10,709 bases of DNA from Calditrichota bacterium (GCA_003818595.1 RPQV01000067.1:1-10709), one strand, 5' to 3'; shown: positions 1 to 6,930, counted from the first letter of the stretch. Made by a program: numbers and translations. The notes: a model not told the origin generated them from the sequence alone.

Positions 1-1406
1 ACACCGACCTCGCTGTGAACGAATACTTTGCTGCCGTGCGCTTCGATGATGTGTTTGACGATCGCCAGACCCAGACCGGTGCCGCCGACTTGGCGCGAAC
101 GTTCCTTGTCCACACGATAAAATCGCTCGAAAATTCGCGGCAGATGTTCCTTGGCGATGCCGCGGCCGGTATCGGCCACAAAAATATCAATACGGTTTTT
201 GGATTCTGTATATCCCACTTCTACCCGGCCATTGGGCACATTATATTTGATCGCATTGGTGACCAGGTTCTGGATCACCTGAGTGAGCCGTTCGCGGTCG
301 CCAAGGATATAAAGATGATTCTCCGGCTCATTCACCAACTCCAAGTTGACATCATTTTTGCTCGCAGTCTCTTCCATGTCGATGACGATCCTTCGCAGCC
401 AATCGTATACCGAGAAACGCTCGAACGTCATTTTCATCTCGCCCGACTCGATGCGCGAAATATCGATCAGGTCAGTGAGCAGATTGTTGAGGCGCACGGC
501 CTGGCGATAAGCATTTTGAATGAACTTTTGCTGCTTTTTGGGATCGCTGATGGGACTCTGCATCAGCGTCTCCAGGTATCCCTGCACCGAAAAGATGGGG
601 GTGCGCAGCTCATGGGAGACGTTGCCCAGGAATTGGCTGCGCATGCGCTCCAGCTGTTTGAGCCGCACCAGATCTTCCTGCAGTTTGTTCAACATCTGAT
701 TCAATAATTCCGCCAGTTCGCTGATTTCATCCCCGCGAGTGTCGTCAAATCTCGCCTGTGTATTGCCCTGCTTGATTTCCTCGGCCACCTGAACAAGGCG
801 ATGAATGGGCAAAGTCAAACGATTGGCCATGATAGTGCTGATGATGGCAATGAGGAAAAGCGCCAATCCTCCTCCCGCCGTTATTTTCCACCGCAGGGTG
901 TTGCGGATCTGCAGCATCTCCTCCCGCGGCAAGGCGAGGCGGATGAAAGAAACCGAGGGATTGCCGGGGAAGCCATCGCGTTTTTGCGCGGCATAGAACA
1001 TGGTCTGATTCAAGGTTGTGCTCATCCTCGTATACTGCCCGAATCCTTTTTTCGCCGCCATTTGGATTTCCGGACGGTCGAGATGGTTGGGGAGATTGAT
1101 GAGTGAATCCTGCAGCAGTTCCGAGTCGAAAAAGACCTGCCCGATCGAATCGATCAGGGTGAGACGATAGCGGGAAATCCGCGTATAGTCGCAAAAAAAT
1201 TGATAATCCTCTGCGCGACTGAAATCAAACGATTTTTGTTCGAGCAGATAGCTGATCTCGGCAAGCTCCATCCGCATTTCATCATGGATGCGCGACTCGA
1301 AAAAGCCGATAATTTCCCGCAGAGAAAAAAAACTGGCCGCCACGGTGACCATCAACAGCAGCGACAGAACCAGTAGAATTATTTTTTGACGTAATGAGAT
1401 TTTCAT
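1..1406 (-). CDS. phoR: PhoR-like sensor histidine kinase (C-terminus cut by window edge)
   Basis: Membrane sensor kinase that should autophosphorylate and pass phosphate to the adjacent PhoB-like regulator. I translated 468 codons by hand; the frame stays open to the left edge, so probably a few tens of residues are missing. Visible parts: TM1 about residues 8-29, a periplasmic domain of roughly 140 residues, TM2 about 174-194, a HAMP segment about 192-245, the H-box VSHELRTP with His265, the N-box with NAIKYN (Asn384), the G1 box DTGRGI (Asp412), the F-box FERFYRVD and the G2 box GGTGLGL (441-447). There is no PAS domain between HAMP and the H-box, unlike E. coli PhoR. The ATG at 1406 lies 8 bases after the regulator's stop, so the two are co-transcribed. 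Assignment as PhoR rests on the neighbouring pst-phoU operon; the kinase class itself is certain. Confidence 0.9.
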   Translation of the reverse strand, partial: MKISLRQKIILLVLSLLLMVTVAASFFSLREIIGFFESRIHDEMRMELAEISYLLEQKSFDFSRAEDYQFFCDYTRISRYRLTLIDSIGQVFFDSELLQDSLINLPNHLDRPEIQMAAKKGFGQYTRMSTTLNQTMFYAAQKRDGFPGNPSVSFIRLALPREEMLQIRNTLRWKITAGGGLALFLIAIISTIMANRLTLPIHRLVQVAEEIKQGNTQARFDDTRGDEISELAELLNQMLNKLQEDLVRLKQLERMRSQFLGNVSHELRTPIFSVQGYLETLMQSPISDPKKQQKFIQNAYRQAVRLNNLLTDLIDISRIESGEMKMTFERFSVYDWLRRIVIDMEETASKNDVNLELVNEPENHLYILGDRERLTQVIQNLVTNAIKYNVPNGRVEVGYTESKNRIDIFVADTGRGIAKEHLPRIFERFYRVDKERSRQVGGTGLGLAIVKHIIEAHGSKVFVHSEVG

Positions 1407-1414
1407 CGTCAGGC

Positions 1415-2107
1415 TTAGTTCTCGCGAAAACGATAACCCACGCCTTTGAGGGTCTCGATATAATCCATGTACGGCGGGCCGAGTTTCTCTCGAATCTTGC
1501 GGATGTGAACGTCAATCGTGCGATCGATGACGATGACATTGTCATCCCACAGTTCATCCAACAACGTTTTTCGGCTAATCACGCGGCCAGGACGACGAGT
1601 GAGATAGAGGAGAATCTCAAATTCTTTTTTGGTCATGACCACTTCACGACCATTGACGGTGACTCGATATTTTTCCGGATCAATGACCAGTCCCCCCTGG
1701 AGGCGAAGAATCATTGAATCCGCTTCCTCCACTGCTGCCGGCTTGCGCAGTACCTTTTTCAGCCGTGCGATCAACTTGCGAATGGCGATCGGTTTGACAA
1801 TATAATCATCCGCCCCTAATTCCAGGCCGACCACCTCGTCAATTTCGCTGTCTTTGGCCGTTAGAAAAATCACCGGAATTTCCCGCGTCGCTGAAGCGGA
1901 TCGCAGCTCGCGCAGCACTTCAAATCCATCTTTTTTCGGCAGCATGATGTCCAACAGGATCAAATCAGGCTTTACAGCTGCCGCTTGTTTCAGCGCCATC
2001 TCGCCATCCGAAGCCATGAAAATGGTGTAACCTTCCGATTCAAGATTAAACTCGAGCAGATCGAGAATATCTTTTTCATCGTCGACAATGAGTATTTTTT
2101 TAGACAT
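1415..2107 (-). CDS. phoB: PhoB-like OmpR-family response regulator
   Basis: DNA-binding response regulator of 230 residues, the usual length for PhoB/PhoP. The receiver domain (about 1-122) shows the acidic pair Asp9-Asp10, phosphoacceptor Asp53 in LLDIMLP, Thr83 in FLTAKD and Lys105 in IVKP. The C-terminal winged helix (about 130-228) has the OmpR-type pattern: MTKKEFEILLYL, then RTIDVHIRKIREKLG and GVGYRF. I chose ATG 2107 because the protein begins there with the family's normal MSKKILIVDDE; the same frame is open upstream to a GTG at 2209, but that 34-residue extension crosses a REP-like repeat and has no family counterpart. It is divergent from the porin-pst operon and upstream of the kinase gene. 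Expected role: activate phosphate-starvation genes, probably including its own, through the TTAACA repeats in the divergent region (inference). Confidence 0.92.
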   Translation of the reverse strand: MSKKILIVDDEKDILDLLEFNLESEGYTIFMASDGEMALKQAAAVKPDLILLDIMLPKKDGFEVLRELRSASATREIPVIFLTAKDSEIDEVVGLELGADDYIVKPIAIRKLIARLKKVLRKPAAVEEADSMILRLQGGLVIDPEKYRVTVNGREVVMTKKEFEILLYLTRRPGRVISRKTLLDELWDDNVIVIDRTIDVHIRKIREKLGPPYMDYIETLKGVGYRFREN

Positions 2108-2164
2108 AGCCGGTTTCTTCTGGTTTTCTTCTTTAATAAATGCCTTTACGCTGTTGCAGCGAAT

Positions 2165-2197
2165 CAGGCTTCGACTCCGCTCAGCCTGCGAGGCAGG
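2165..2197. repeat. REP-like palindromic element in the phoB leader
   Basis: CAGGCT (2165-2170) and AGCCTG (2183-2188) form a perfect 6-bp stem around the 12-base loop TCGACTCCGCTC. Overlapping it, CCTGC (2185-2189) and GCAGG (2193-2197) form a second 5-bp stem with loop GAG, so the two hairpins exclude each other. The core TTCGACTCCGCTCAGC resembles short dispersed palindromes that I recall from many bacterial genomes. There is only one copy here, so calling it a repeat family is inference. Confidence 0.45.
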
Positions 2198-2296
2198 AGG
2201 CGTTTTCACACAGTCTGAGTCTGATGGATGTCTCTCCTCATCCGCTAACCATCAGGAAAATGGATTTCCCTCATTCGGTACCAATTGATGATTTAA

Positions 2297-2323
2297 ATTA
2301 GAGCATATCCGGATTTAATGCAA
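2297..2323 (-). promoter_or_regulatory. Candidate phoBR promoter
   Basis: On the minus strand TTGCAT (2318-2323) is followed 15 bases later by TCTAAT (2297-2302), a 5/6 match to a -10 box. Spacing is short of the ideal 17. It lies about 190 bases upstream of the phoB start and just downstream, on that strand, of the paired TTAACA repeats, as expected for an autoregulated pho promoter. Weak on sequence alone. Confidence 0.25.
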
Positions 2324-2334
2324 GTAAAATTCCC

Positions 2335-2373
2335 TTAACACAAAATTAACACACCCATTATGTTGTCATAAAA
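2335..2373. promoter_or_regulatory. Candidate Pho box (paired TTAACA plus TTGTCATAAAA half-site)
   Basis: TTAACA occurs at 2335-2340 and again at 2346-2351, that is TTAACA-N5-TTAACA with an 11-base period. This is the arrangement of PhoP/PhoB sites (Bacillus-type TTAACA repeats; the E. coli Pho box also has an 11-base period). TTGTCATAAAA at 2363-2373 matches an E. coli Pho box half but is out of phase with the pair. Position between the divergent phoBR and porin-pst units fits. Function is inferred. Confidence 0.45.
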
Positions 2374-2593
2374 GCTGATCACGATATTTTATGGACGATA
2401 CATTTTTTCAGGATAACTCGGCAAACAGTACACTATTTCTATCATTTCAACATAAGGGACGGAATGAAAATGACAACATTGAATCATCTGCAATCATCAT
2501 ATTAGAAATTCAATCGTGGTATGATCCCCCACATTCTGTGCAAGTATGTTTTGGCCTTGATAGAATTCACCAATTAAGCAAAGTCCTGGCCGT

Positions 2594-2610
2594 TTAATCG
2601 CAAGTTAACA
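2594..2610 (+). promoter_or_regulatory. Candidate Pho box upstream of the porin promoter
   Basis: TTAATC (2594-2599) and TTAACA (2605-2610) are again 11 bases apart (N5 spacer), the same layout as the site at 2335-2351. The pair ends 34 bases before the -35 box of the porin promoter. A regulator bound here would sit about 70-86 bases upstream of the expected transcription start, slightly far for PhoB contact with sigma, so a second promoter or extra half-sites may exist. Confidence 0.4.
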
Positions 2611-2626
2611 CAGAATCGGGATTCTT

Positions 2627-2643
2627 TCGTCGGACCGCGACGA
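2627..2643. promoter_or_regulatory. Perfect inverted repeat just upstream of the porin -35 box
   Basis: TCGTCG (2627-2632) and CGACGA (2638-2643) form a perfect 6-bp dyad with 5-base spacer GACCG, ending one base before the -35 hexamer. A shorter dyad, GAATC-GG-GATTC (2613-2624), precedes it. They look like operator-type dyads; no regulator can be named. Confidence 0.3.
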
Positions 2644-2644
2644 C

Positions 2645-2673
2645 TTTACATTTACTTCATATATGGATTATAC
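2645..2673 (+). promoter_or_regulatory. Sigma70-type promoter for the porin-pst operon
   Basis: TTTACA (2645-2650) and TTATAC (2668-2673) are separated by exactly 17 bases. Each is a near match to a sigma70 box. Expected transcription start is near 2680, giving a leader of roughly 48 bases before the porin ATG. Confidence 0.5.
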
Positions 2674-2727
2674 ACAGATCACATCTAATCGCTAAATTTA
2701 TTTATCAAAATTTAAATTGGAGGAAAA

Positions 2728-4041
2728 ATGAAATCTTTGAAAATGTTTGCTGTGCTGCTTGTGCTGTGTGTCACAGGTTTGTCCTATTCAGGAACGGATT
2801 CTACGCAAGTCGTGGCTGAAAGGGTGGCGGAAATTAAAGGCGCCGTCGAAGGCATGAATGAATCAATGCTGGAAATGAAATCAACCGTTGATGCCTTGAA
2901 AAAGATCAAAGTCACCGGTTACCTGCAGGCGCAATACCAGACTGCTGAAAGCGAAGGCGCTAAATCCTTCTCCGGTGGAGATTTCCCCAAAACAGCGGAT
3001 AACCGTCTGGGAGTACGTCGCGGGCGGGTAAAATTCACCTATGACAACACCATCAGCCAAATGGTCATCCAGTTGGATGCCACAGAAAAAGGCGTCGGCA
3101 TCAAGGATGCTTATCTCAGCTTTAAAGACCCCTGGATGCAGACCTTCGGATTGACCGCCGGTGTGTTTGATCGCCCCTTCGGTTTCGAAATCAGCTACTC
3201 TTCCAGCAGCCGCGAAACACCGGAACGCAGTCGGCTTTTCCAGACATTGTTCCCGGGCGAACGCGATCTGGGTTTCAAACTGGATATCACTCCGACCAAA
3301 GGCCTGTTACAATATTTCAATTTCAAAGGCGGATTGTTCGCCGGCAACGGCGTCGCGGCGGAGACCGATTCCAAACAGGATTTTATCGGCCGACTGGGTT
3401 TTCAATTGCCGCTGACCTCTGTCAATCTGGCTCTCGACGGCGGTCTCTCACTCTATCGCGGAAACGTCAGGCTGGACGATGCGACCAAAGATGCGAATGG
3501 CAATCCAGTGATCTATTCAACCTTCAAGCTCGATTCACCGACATCCTTCGCCACTGAAACCGCTCAGTTTGTCGAGCGCAAATATGTCGGCGGAGACCTG
3601 CAGCTTTACTATGATCTGCCGGTGATCGGCGGTTTTTCCCTGCGTGGTGAGTACATCGCGGGCGAACAACCCGGCTCCAAATCGGCATCCACTTTCTACA
3701 AGGCCGGAGGCGGTGATATCTACCTGCGCAATTTCAGCGGCTATTATCTCTGCTATGTTCAAAATGTCGGTTCACGTAACCAGTTTGTCGCCAAATACGA
3801 TTCCTATGACCCCAATTCGGATGTTGCGGCCGGTGATTTCGGCAAAGGGAATTCAAAACTCGGCGCGGCAGACTTGAAATACGATACCATGGGTTTGGGA
3901 TGGATTTATCATTGGGATGCCAACGTAAAGCTGGTCTTCTATTATGATATGGTCAAGAATGAAACCACATCAGCGGTTAAAGGATTCGAGACCGATCTGA
4001 AAGACGACGTTTTCACATTTCGCGTCCAATACAAGTTCTAG
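2728..4041 (+). CDS. OprP/OprO-type phosphate porin, outer membrane
   Basis: Outer-membrane beta-barrel of 437 residues, assigned to the Porin_O_P family (phosphate/polyphosphate-selective porins). A signal peptide covers about residues 1-21 (hydrophobic FAVLLVLCVTGL, likely cut after SYS). Residues about 27-58 form a short coiled-coil-like helix. The barrel follows: GYLQAQYQ, then the family-like stretch RLGVRRGRVKF, IKDAYLSF, AGVFDRPFGFE and the serine/arginine-rich stretch around 158-180, and it ends in FRVQYKF with a terminal Phe, the usual outer-membrane assembly signal. A strong GGAGG at 2719-2723 precedes ATG 2728. It is the first gene of the pst operon, 32 bases before pstS, which strongly suggests it admits phosphate to the periplasm for PstS. 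Selectivity is inferred from family and context; another anion is possible. Confidence 0.87.
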   Translation: MKSLKMFAVLLVLCVTGLSYSGTDSTQVVAERVAEIKGAVEGMNESMLEMKSTVDALKKIKVTGYLQAQYQTAESEGAKSFSGGDFPKTADNRLGVRRGRVKFTYDNTISQMVIQLDATEKGVGIKDAYLSFKDPWMQTFGLTAGVFDRPFGFEISYSSSSRETPERSRLFQTLFPGERDLGFKLDITPTKGLLQYFNFKGGLFAGNGVAAETDSKQDFIGRLGFQLPLTSVNLALDGGLSLYRGNVRLDDATKDANGNPVIYSTFKLDSPTSFATETAQFVERKYVGGDLQLYYDLPVIGGFSLRGEYIAGEQPGSKSASTFYKAGGGDIYLRNFSGYYLCYVQNVGSRNQFVAKYDSYDPNSDVAAGDFGKGNSKLGAADLKYDTMGLGWIYHWDANVKLVFYYDMVKNETTSAVKGFETDLKDDVFTFRVQYKF

Positions 4042-4062
4042 TTTTTCTAATGAATGATCAAA

Positions 4063-4076
4063 GGAGATCAATAATG
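4063..4076 (+). promoter_or_regulatory. Ribosome binding site fixing the pstS start
   Basis: AAAGGAG ending at 4066 sits 7 bases before ATG 4074. The upstream in-frame ATG at 4050 has no such site and would put eight charged or polar residues before the signal peptide, so 4074 is the start. Confidence 0.8.
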
Positions 4077-4895
4077 AAAACAGTGATGATAATTTTAACA
4101 GCGATGCTCTTTTCAACTGCGCTTTTCGCCGCCTCTGACATCACCGTCAAAGGCTCAGATACCATGGTCATTTTGGCTCAACGATGGGCTGAATTCTACA
4201 TGGAACAGAACTCCGATATCACCATCCAGGTCACCGGCGGTGGTTCAGGCGTCGGCATCTCGGCACTGATCAACGGGACCACGGACATCTGCAATGCTTC
4301 ACGTCCGATGAAACCCAGCGAACGGGATAAATTAAAACAACGCTACAATTCTTTAGGTGTGGAAATCAAAGTTGCCAAAGACGGCCTGAGCGTCTATCTG
4401 AATGACGCCAATCCAGTCGCTGAACTTTCGCTCGATCAGGTGAAGCAGATTTACACCGGCAAGATCACCAACTGGAAACAGGTGGGCGGCAATGATGCCA
4501 AAATCATCGTCTACGGTCGCGAGAACAGTTCCGGCACTTATGTTTACTTTAAAGACAATGTTTTGGGCGGAGCGGATTTCACCTCGACCATGCAGAGCAT
4601 GCCCGGCACCGCCGCGGTGGTCAATACGGTGATTAAAGATAAAAATGCCATCGGATTCGGCGGCGCCGCCTATGCCGTCGGCATCAAGTATGCCAAAATT
4701 AAAAAGACGGCTGATTCCCCGGCGTACGAGCCGACTGAGGAAAATGTCAAATCCGGCGATTACCCGATCTCACGCTTTCTCTACCTCTATACGCGCAGCA
4801 AACCCACGGGTGATATGAAGAAATACATTGACTGGATCCTCAGCGCAGAAGGTCAAGCGGTGGTGAGTAAAGTAGGGTATTTCCCCGTACGCTGA
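4074..4895 (+). CDS. pstS: Phosphate ABC transporter, periplasmic phosphate-binding protein
   Basis: Periplasmic phosphate receptor of 273 residues, belonging to the shorter PstS class. The signal peptide is about residues 1-19 (TVMIILTAMLFSTALFA, then AS); there is no lipobox cysteine, so the protein should be soluble rather than a lipoprotein. Phosphate-binding segments are visible: GSDTM (27-31), TGGGSGVGI (54-62), the SRPMK stretch (76-80) and GRENSSGTY (148-156), which in PstS family members contact phosphate through backbone amides, serines and threonines and an arginine. The C-terminus RFLYLYTR followed by VSKVGYFPVR is typical. It lies between the porin and pstC, separated from pstC by a hairpin with a T-tract that may make it more abundant than the membrane subunits. 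Confidence 0.95.
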   Translation: MKTVMIILTAMLFSTALFAASDITVKGSDTMVILAQRWAEFYMEQNSDITIQVTGGGSGVGISALINGTTDICNASRPMKPSERDKLKQRYNSLGVEIKVAKDGLSVYLNDANPVAELSLDQVKQIYTGKITNWKQVGGNDAKIIVYGRENSSGTYVYFKDNVLGGADFTSTMQSMPGTAAVVNTVIKDKNAIGFGGAAYAVGIKYAKIKKTADSPAYEPTEENVKSGDYPISRFLYLYTRSKPTGDMKKYIDWILSAEGQAVVSKVGYFPVR

Positions 4896-4921
4896 TGCGG
4901 AAAATTGTTCAACTCTATGAC

Positions 4922-4957
4922 AGCATGGATGGTGTCCTTCACCCATCCATGCTTTTT
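4922..4957 (+). terminator. Intrinsic terminator or attenuator between pstS and pstC
   Basis: AGCATGGATGG (4922-4932) and CCATCCATGCT (4943-4953) form a perfect 11-bp stem with a 10-base loop, followed by a run of five T (4953-4957). As pstC has no obvious promoter of its own in the remaining 27 bases, partial readthrough is likely: a way to express porin and PstS above the permease. The stem could also protect the 3' end of a processed porin-pstS mRNA. Confidence 0.7.
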
Positions 4958-4975
4958 CCATGTTGACCCCAATAC

Positions 4976-4990
4976 AAGGACTGATTGTTG
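4976..4990 (+). promoter_or_regulatory. Ribosome binding site and TTG starts of pstC
   Basis: AAGGA (4976-4980) precedes two adjacent TTG codons at 4985 (spacing 4) and 4988 (spacing 7). A TGA stop in the same frame at 4982-4984 rules out any earlier start, and no ATG occurs before the first membrane segment, so pstC starts with TTG. Spacing favours 4988 slightly. Confidence 0.6.
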
Positions 4991-6034
4991 ACAACTGAAA
5001 AAAACATCTATTCACTCGACCGCAAATTCCGTCCCGGCGACGGGATTGCCCGATTCGTGGTTCATTCCGTCTCTTTCATCTCGTTTGCCGTGATCCTGCT
5101 CATTTTCATCTTTGTGTTTCGCGAAGCGCTGCCGATCTTTTCATCCACAGAAAAATCGGTGAGCAGTGAATATTTGCAGTCCGAAACCTACGGCGATGAA
5201 CCAGGCGATGAATCTGACTCTGAATTATCTGATGAAACCGTGCTGTTGGAGACGGGGGGAGCTGAAGGTCGAGCCGGTCTCCGCAATCTGCTTTCCAGGG
5301 AGTGGCAGCCGGTATCGGGTCAGCCGAAATATGGTCTCATCCCTTTGTTTGTCGGCAGCCTGAAAGTGACCTTCATTGCGCTGCTGATCGCCGCACCCTT
5401 GTCGATCTTGGCCGCCCTTTATACCGCTGTATTCGCCTCGGCAAAATTGCGAGAATTGATCAAGCCGACGATCGAATTGCTGGCGGGATTCCCTTCGGTG
5501 GTCATTGGCTTTTTTGCCCTGATCACCCTGGCTTCCTTTTTTCAAAACCTTTTCGGCTATACCTATCGACTGAATGCGTTTATCGGCGGATTAGCCCTCT
5601 CGCTGGCCGTCATCCCCATCATTTTCACCATCACCGAAGAAGCGCTTTCGAGTGTACCGCGCGAAATGACCGAGGCCAGTCTGGCCCTCGGCGCCACACG
5701 CTGGCAGACGGCCTTGTTCGTCATCCTGCCTGCGGCGACCCCCGGCGTTTTCGCCGCCTTGATTCTGGGCTTTGGCCGAGCCTTTGGAGAGACGATGATT
5801 GTGCTCATGGCGACCGGCAACGCGGCGTTGACTTCATTTAATTTTCTTGAGCCCGTCCGCACCCTCTCCGCCACCATCGGCGCCGAGATGGCCGAAGTGG
5901 TCTTCGGCGATACCCATTATAACGTTTTATTCCTCATCGGATCGCTGCTGTTCATCATCACCTTTGCACTCAATGCCGTCGCCGAGTTTTATATACGCGG
6001 ACGTCTGCTCAAACGGTTTCGAGGTGAAGACTGA
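4985..6034 (+). CDS. pstC: Phosphate ABC transporter permease PstC
   Basis: Inner-membrane permease subunit that forms the phosphate channel with PstA. 349 residues from TTG 4985 (TTG 4988 gives 348). The first membrane helix is about residues 27-46. Next comes an unusual periplasmic stretch, then the conserved EWQPVSGQPKYGLIPLFVGSL, after which five more hydrophobic segments follow. The cytoplasmic EAA loop that docks on PstB is EEALSSVPREMTEASLALGA followed by TRWQT. Odd: residues about 53-98 contain an insertion compared with typical PstC, very acidic, with 11 Asp/Glu and no Lys/Arg between 61 and 90. The stop TGA overlaps the ATG of pstA (TGATG), so translation is coupled. A TTG start may lower its yield relative to PstS. 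Confidence 0.94.
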   Translation: MLTTEKNIYSLDRKFRPGDGIARFVVHSVSFISFAVILLIFIFVFREALPIFSSTEKSVSSEYLQSETYGDEPGDESDSELSDETVLLETGGAEGRAGLRNLLSREWQPVSGQPKYGLIPLFVGSLKVTFIALLIAAPLSILAALYTAVFASAKLRELIKPTIELLAGFPSVVIGFFALITLASFFQNLFGYTYRLNAFIGGLALSLAVIPIIFTITEEALSSVPREMTEASLALGATRWQTALFVILPAATPGVFAALILGFGRAFGETMIVLMATGNAALTSFNFLEPVRTLSATIGAEMAEVVFGDTHYNVLFLIGSLLFIITFALNAVAEFYIRGRLLKRFRGED

Positions 6035-6930
6035 TGAATAAATCAATGGGTCGAATCGTCATTTCTGCGTCGGCGCTGAGTGTGATTGCCATTGTCACCG
6101 TCATCGCCTACCTGCTGTTTGATATTTTTTGGAACGGCAAAAATACCTTGAGTTGGGCATTTTTGACCACCGCACCGACTGACGGGATGATGCAGGGAGG
6201 AATTTTCCCGGTGATCATCGGCACCGTCTCATTGGTGTTGATCATGTCGATCGCCGGTGTTCCCGTGGGGGTCATTACCGCGCTCTATCTGAGCGAATAC
6301 GCCCGGCGCACGTCTGTTTTCACAAAGATGGTCCGCTTTGCGGTCAATACGCTCGCGGGTGTGCCCTCGATTGTGTTCGGCCTGTTCGGATTGGGATTTT
6401 TCATCCAGTTCATCGGCATGAACCTTGATCGGGCTCTCATGCCTGCGGGAGAGCTGCACTGGGGTCAGCCCAGTCTGCTCTGGGCCAGTCTGACCATGGC
6501 TCTGCTGACTCTGCCGGTGGTGATCGTGGCCGTCGAGGAGGCGCTGCGGGCGGTTCCTGAAGACCTGCGGGCGGCCAGTTTGGCGCTCGGCGCCACCAAA
6601 TGGCAGACCATTCTCAAGGTGGTGCTGCCGAATGCCACTTCGGGAATTCTCACCGGAACCATACTGGCGGTTGGCCGAGGCGCCGGAGAAGTGGCGCCGA
6701 TTTTATTCACCGGCGCCGCCTATTTTTTACCCCATTTGCCGGAATCTCTTTCAGATCAATTCATGAACCTCGGCTATCACGTGTACATTCTGGCCACCCA
6801 GTCGCCGGATGTCGAAGCCACCAAAGGCCTGCAGTATGCAACGGTATTGATCCTGCTGCTGGTGACCTTTGGCTTAAATTTGATCGCGGTTATGTTGCGT
6901 TATAAACTCAGAAAAGCTTCTCGTCAATAG
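6034..6930 (+). CDS. pstA: Phosphate ABC transporter permease PstA
   Basis: Second inner-membrane permease subunit, 298 residues, usual length. Hydrophobic helices are visible at about 9-31, 57-86, 108-129, 147-168, 205-230 and 269-289. Characteristic segments: GGIFPVIIGT (55-64), YLSEYA (85-90), NTLAGVPSIVFGLFGLG (105-121) and the EAA loop EEALRAVPEDLRAASLALGA followed by TKWQT (168-192), which contacts the PstB ATPase. There is no long N-terminal extension as found in some proteobacterial PstA. ATG 6034 overlaps the pstC stop by one base and is preceded by GAGGTGA (6021-6027). Works as a heterodimer with PstC. Confidence 0.95.
   Translation: MNKSMGRIVISASALSVIAIVTVIAYLLFDIFWNGKNTLSWAFLTTAPTDGMMQGGIFPVIIGTVSLVLIMSIAGVPVGVITALYLSEYARRTSVFTKMVRFAVNTLAGVPSIVFGLFGLGFFIQFIGMNLDRALMPAGELHWGQPSLLWASLTMALLTLPVVIVAVEEALRAVPEDLRAASLALGATKWQTILKVVLPNATSGILTGTILAVGRGAGEVAPILFTGAAYFLPHLPESLSDQFMNLGYHVYILATQSPDVEATKGLQYATVLILLLVTFGLNLIAVMLRYKLRKASRQ

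Larger units (their letters stand above)
2108..2727. other. Divergent non-coding region between phoB and the porin-pst operon
   Basis: About 620 bases with no convincing gene. From the phoB side it holds a REP-like repeat in the leader (2165-2197), a possible minus-strand promoter (2297-2323), two TTAACA-type Pho box candidates (2335-2351 and 2594-2610), a TTGTCATAAAA half-site (2363-2373), two small perfect inverted repeats (2613-2624 and 2627-2643) and the best plus-strand promoter (2645-2673). The stretch between about 2375 and 2590 shows nothing I can name; a 68-codon reading frame there lacks a ribosome site and looks non-coding. The regions on both sides are expected to be controlled by phosphate supply. 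Confidence 0.6.

Noticed and set aside
15..707. Plus-strand 230-codon open frame at the left end
   Set aside because: It lies wholly antisense to the histidine kinase, whose H, N, G1, F and G2 boxes are all intact on the minus strand.
2108..2209. N-terminal extension of the response regulator from GTG 2209
   Set aside because: It crosses a palindromic repeat, has no ribosome site, and the family N-terminus begins exactly at ATG 2107.
2391..2597. 68-codon plus-strand frame in the divergent region
   Set aside because: No ribosome site before its ATG, no recognisable motif, and it lies between regulatory elements; it also runs into the candidate Pho box at 2594.
4050..4073. Upstream ATG for pstS
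   Set aside because: The Shine-Dalgarno AAAGGAG points to ATG 4074, and the extension would precede a normal signal peptide.
5302..5841. 179-codon alternative-frame ORF inside pstC
   Set aside because: Same strand, different frame; PstC has conserved permease motifs throughout this stretch.
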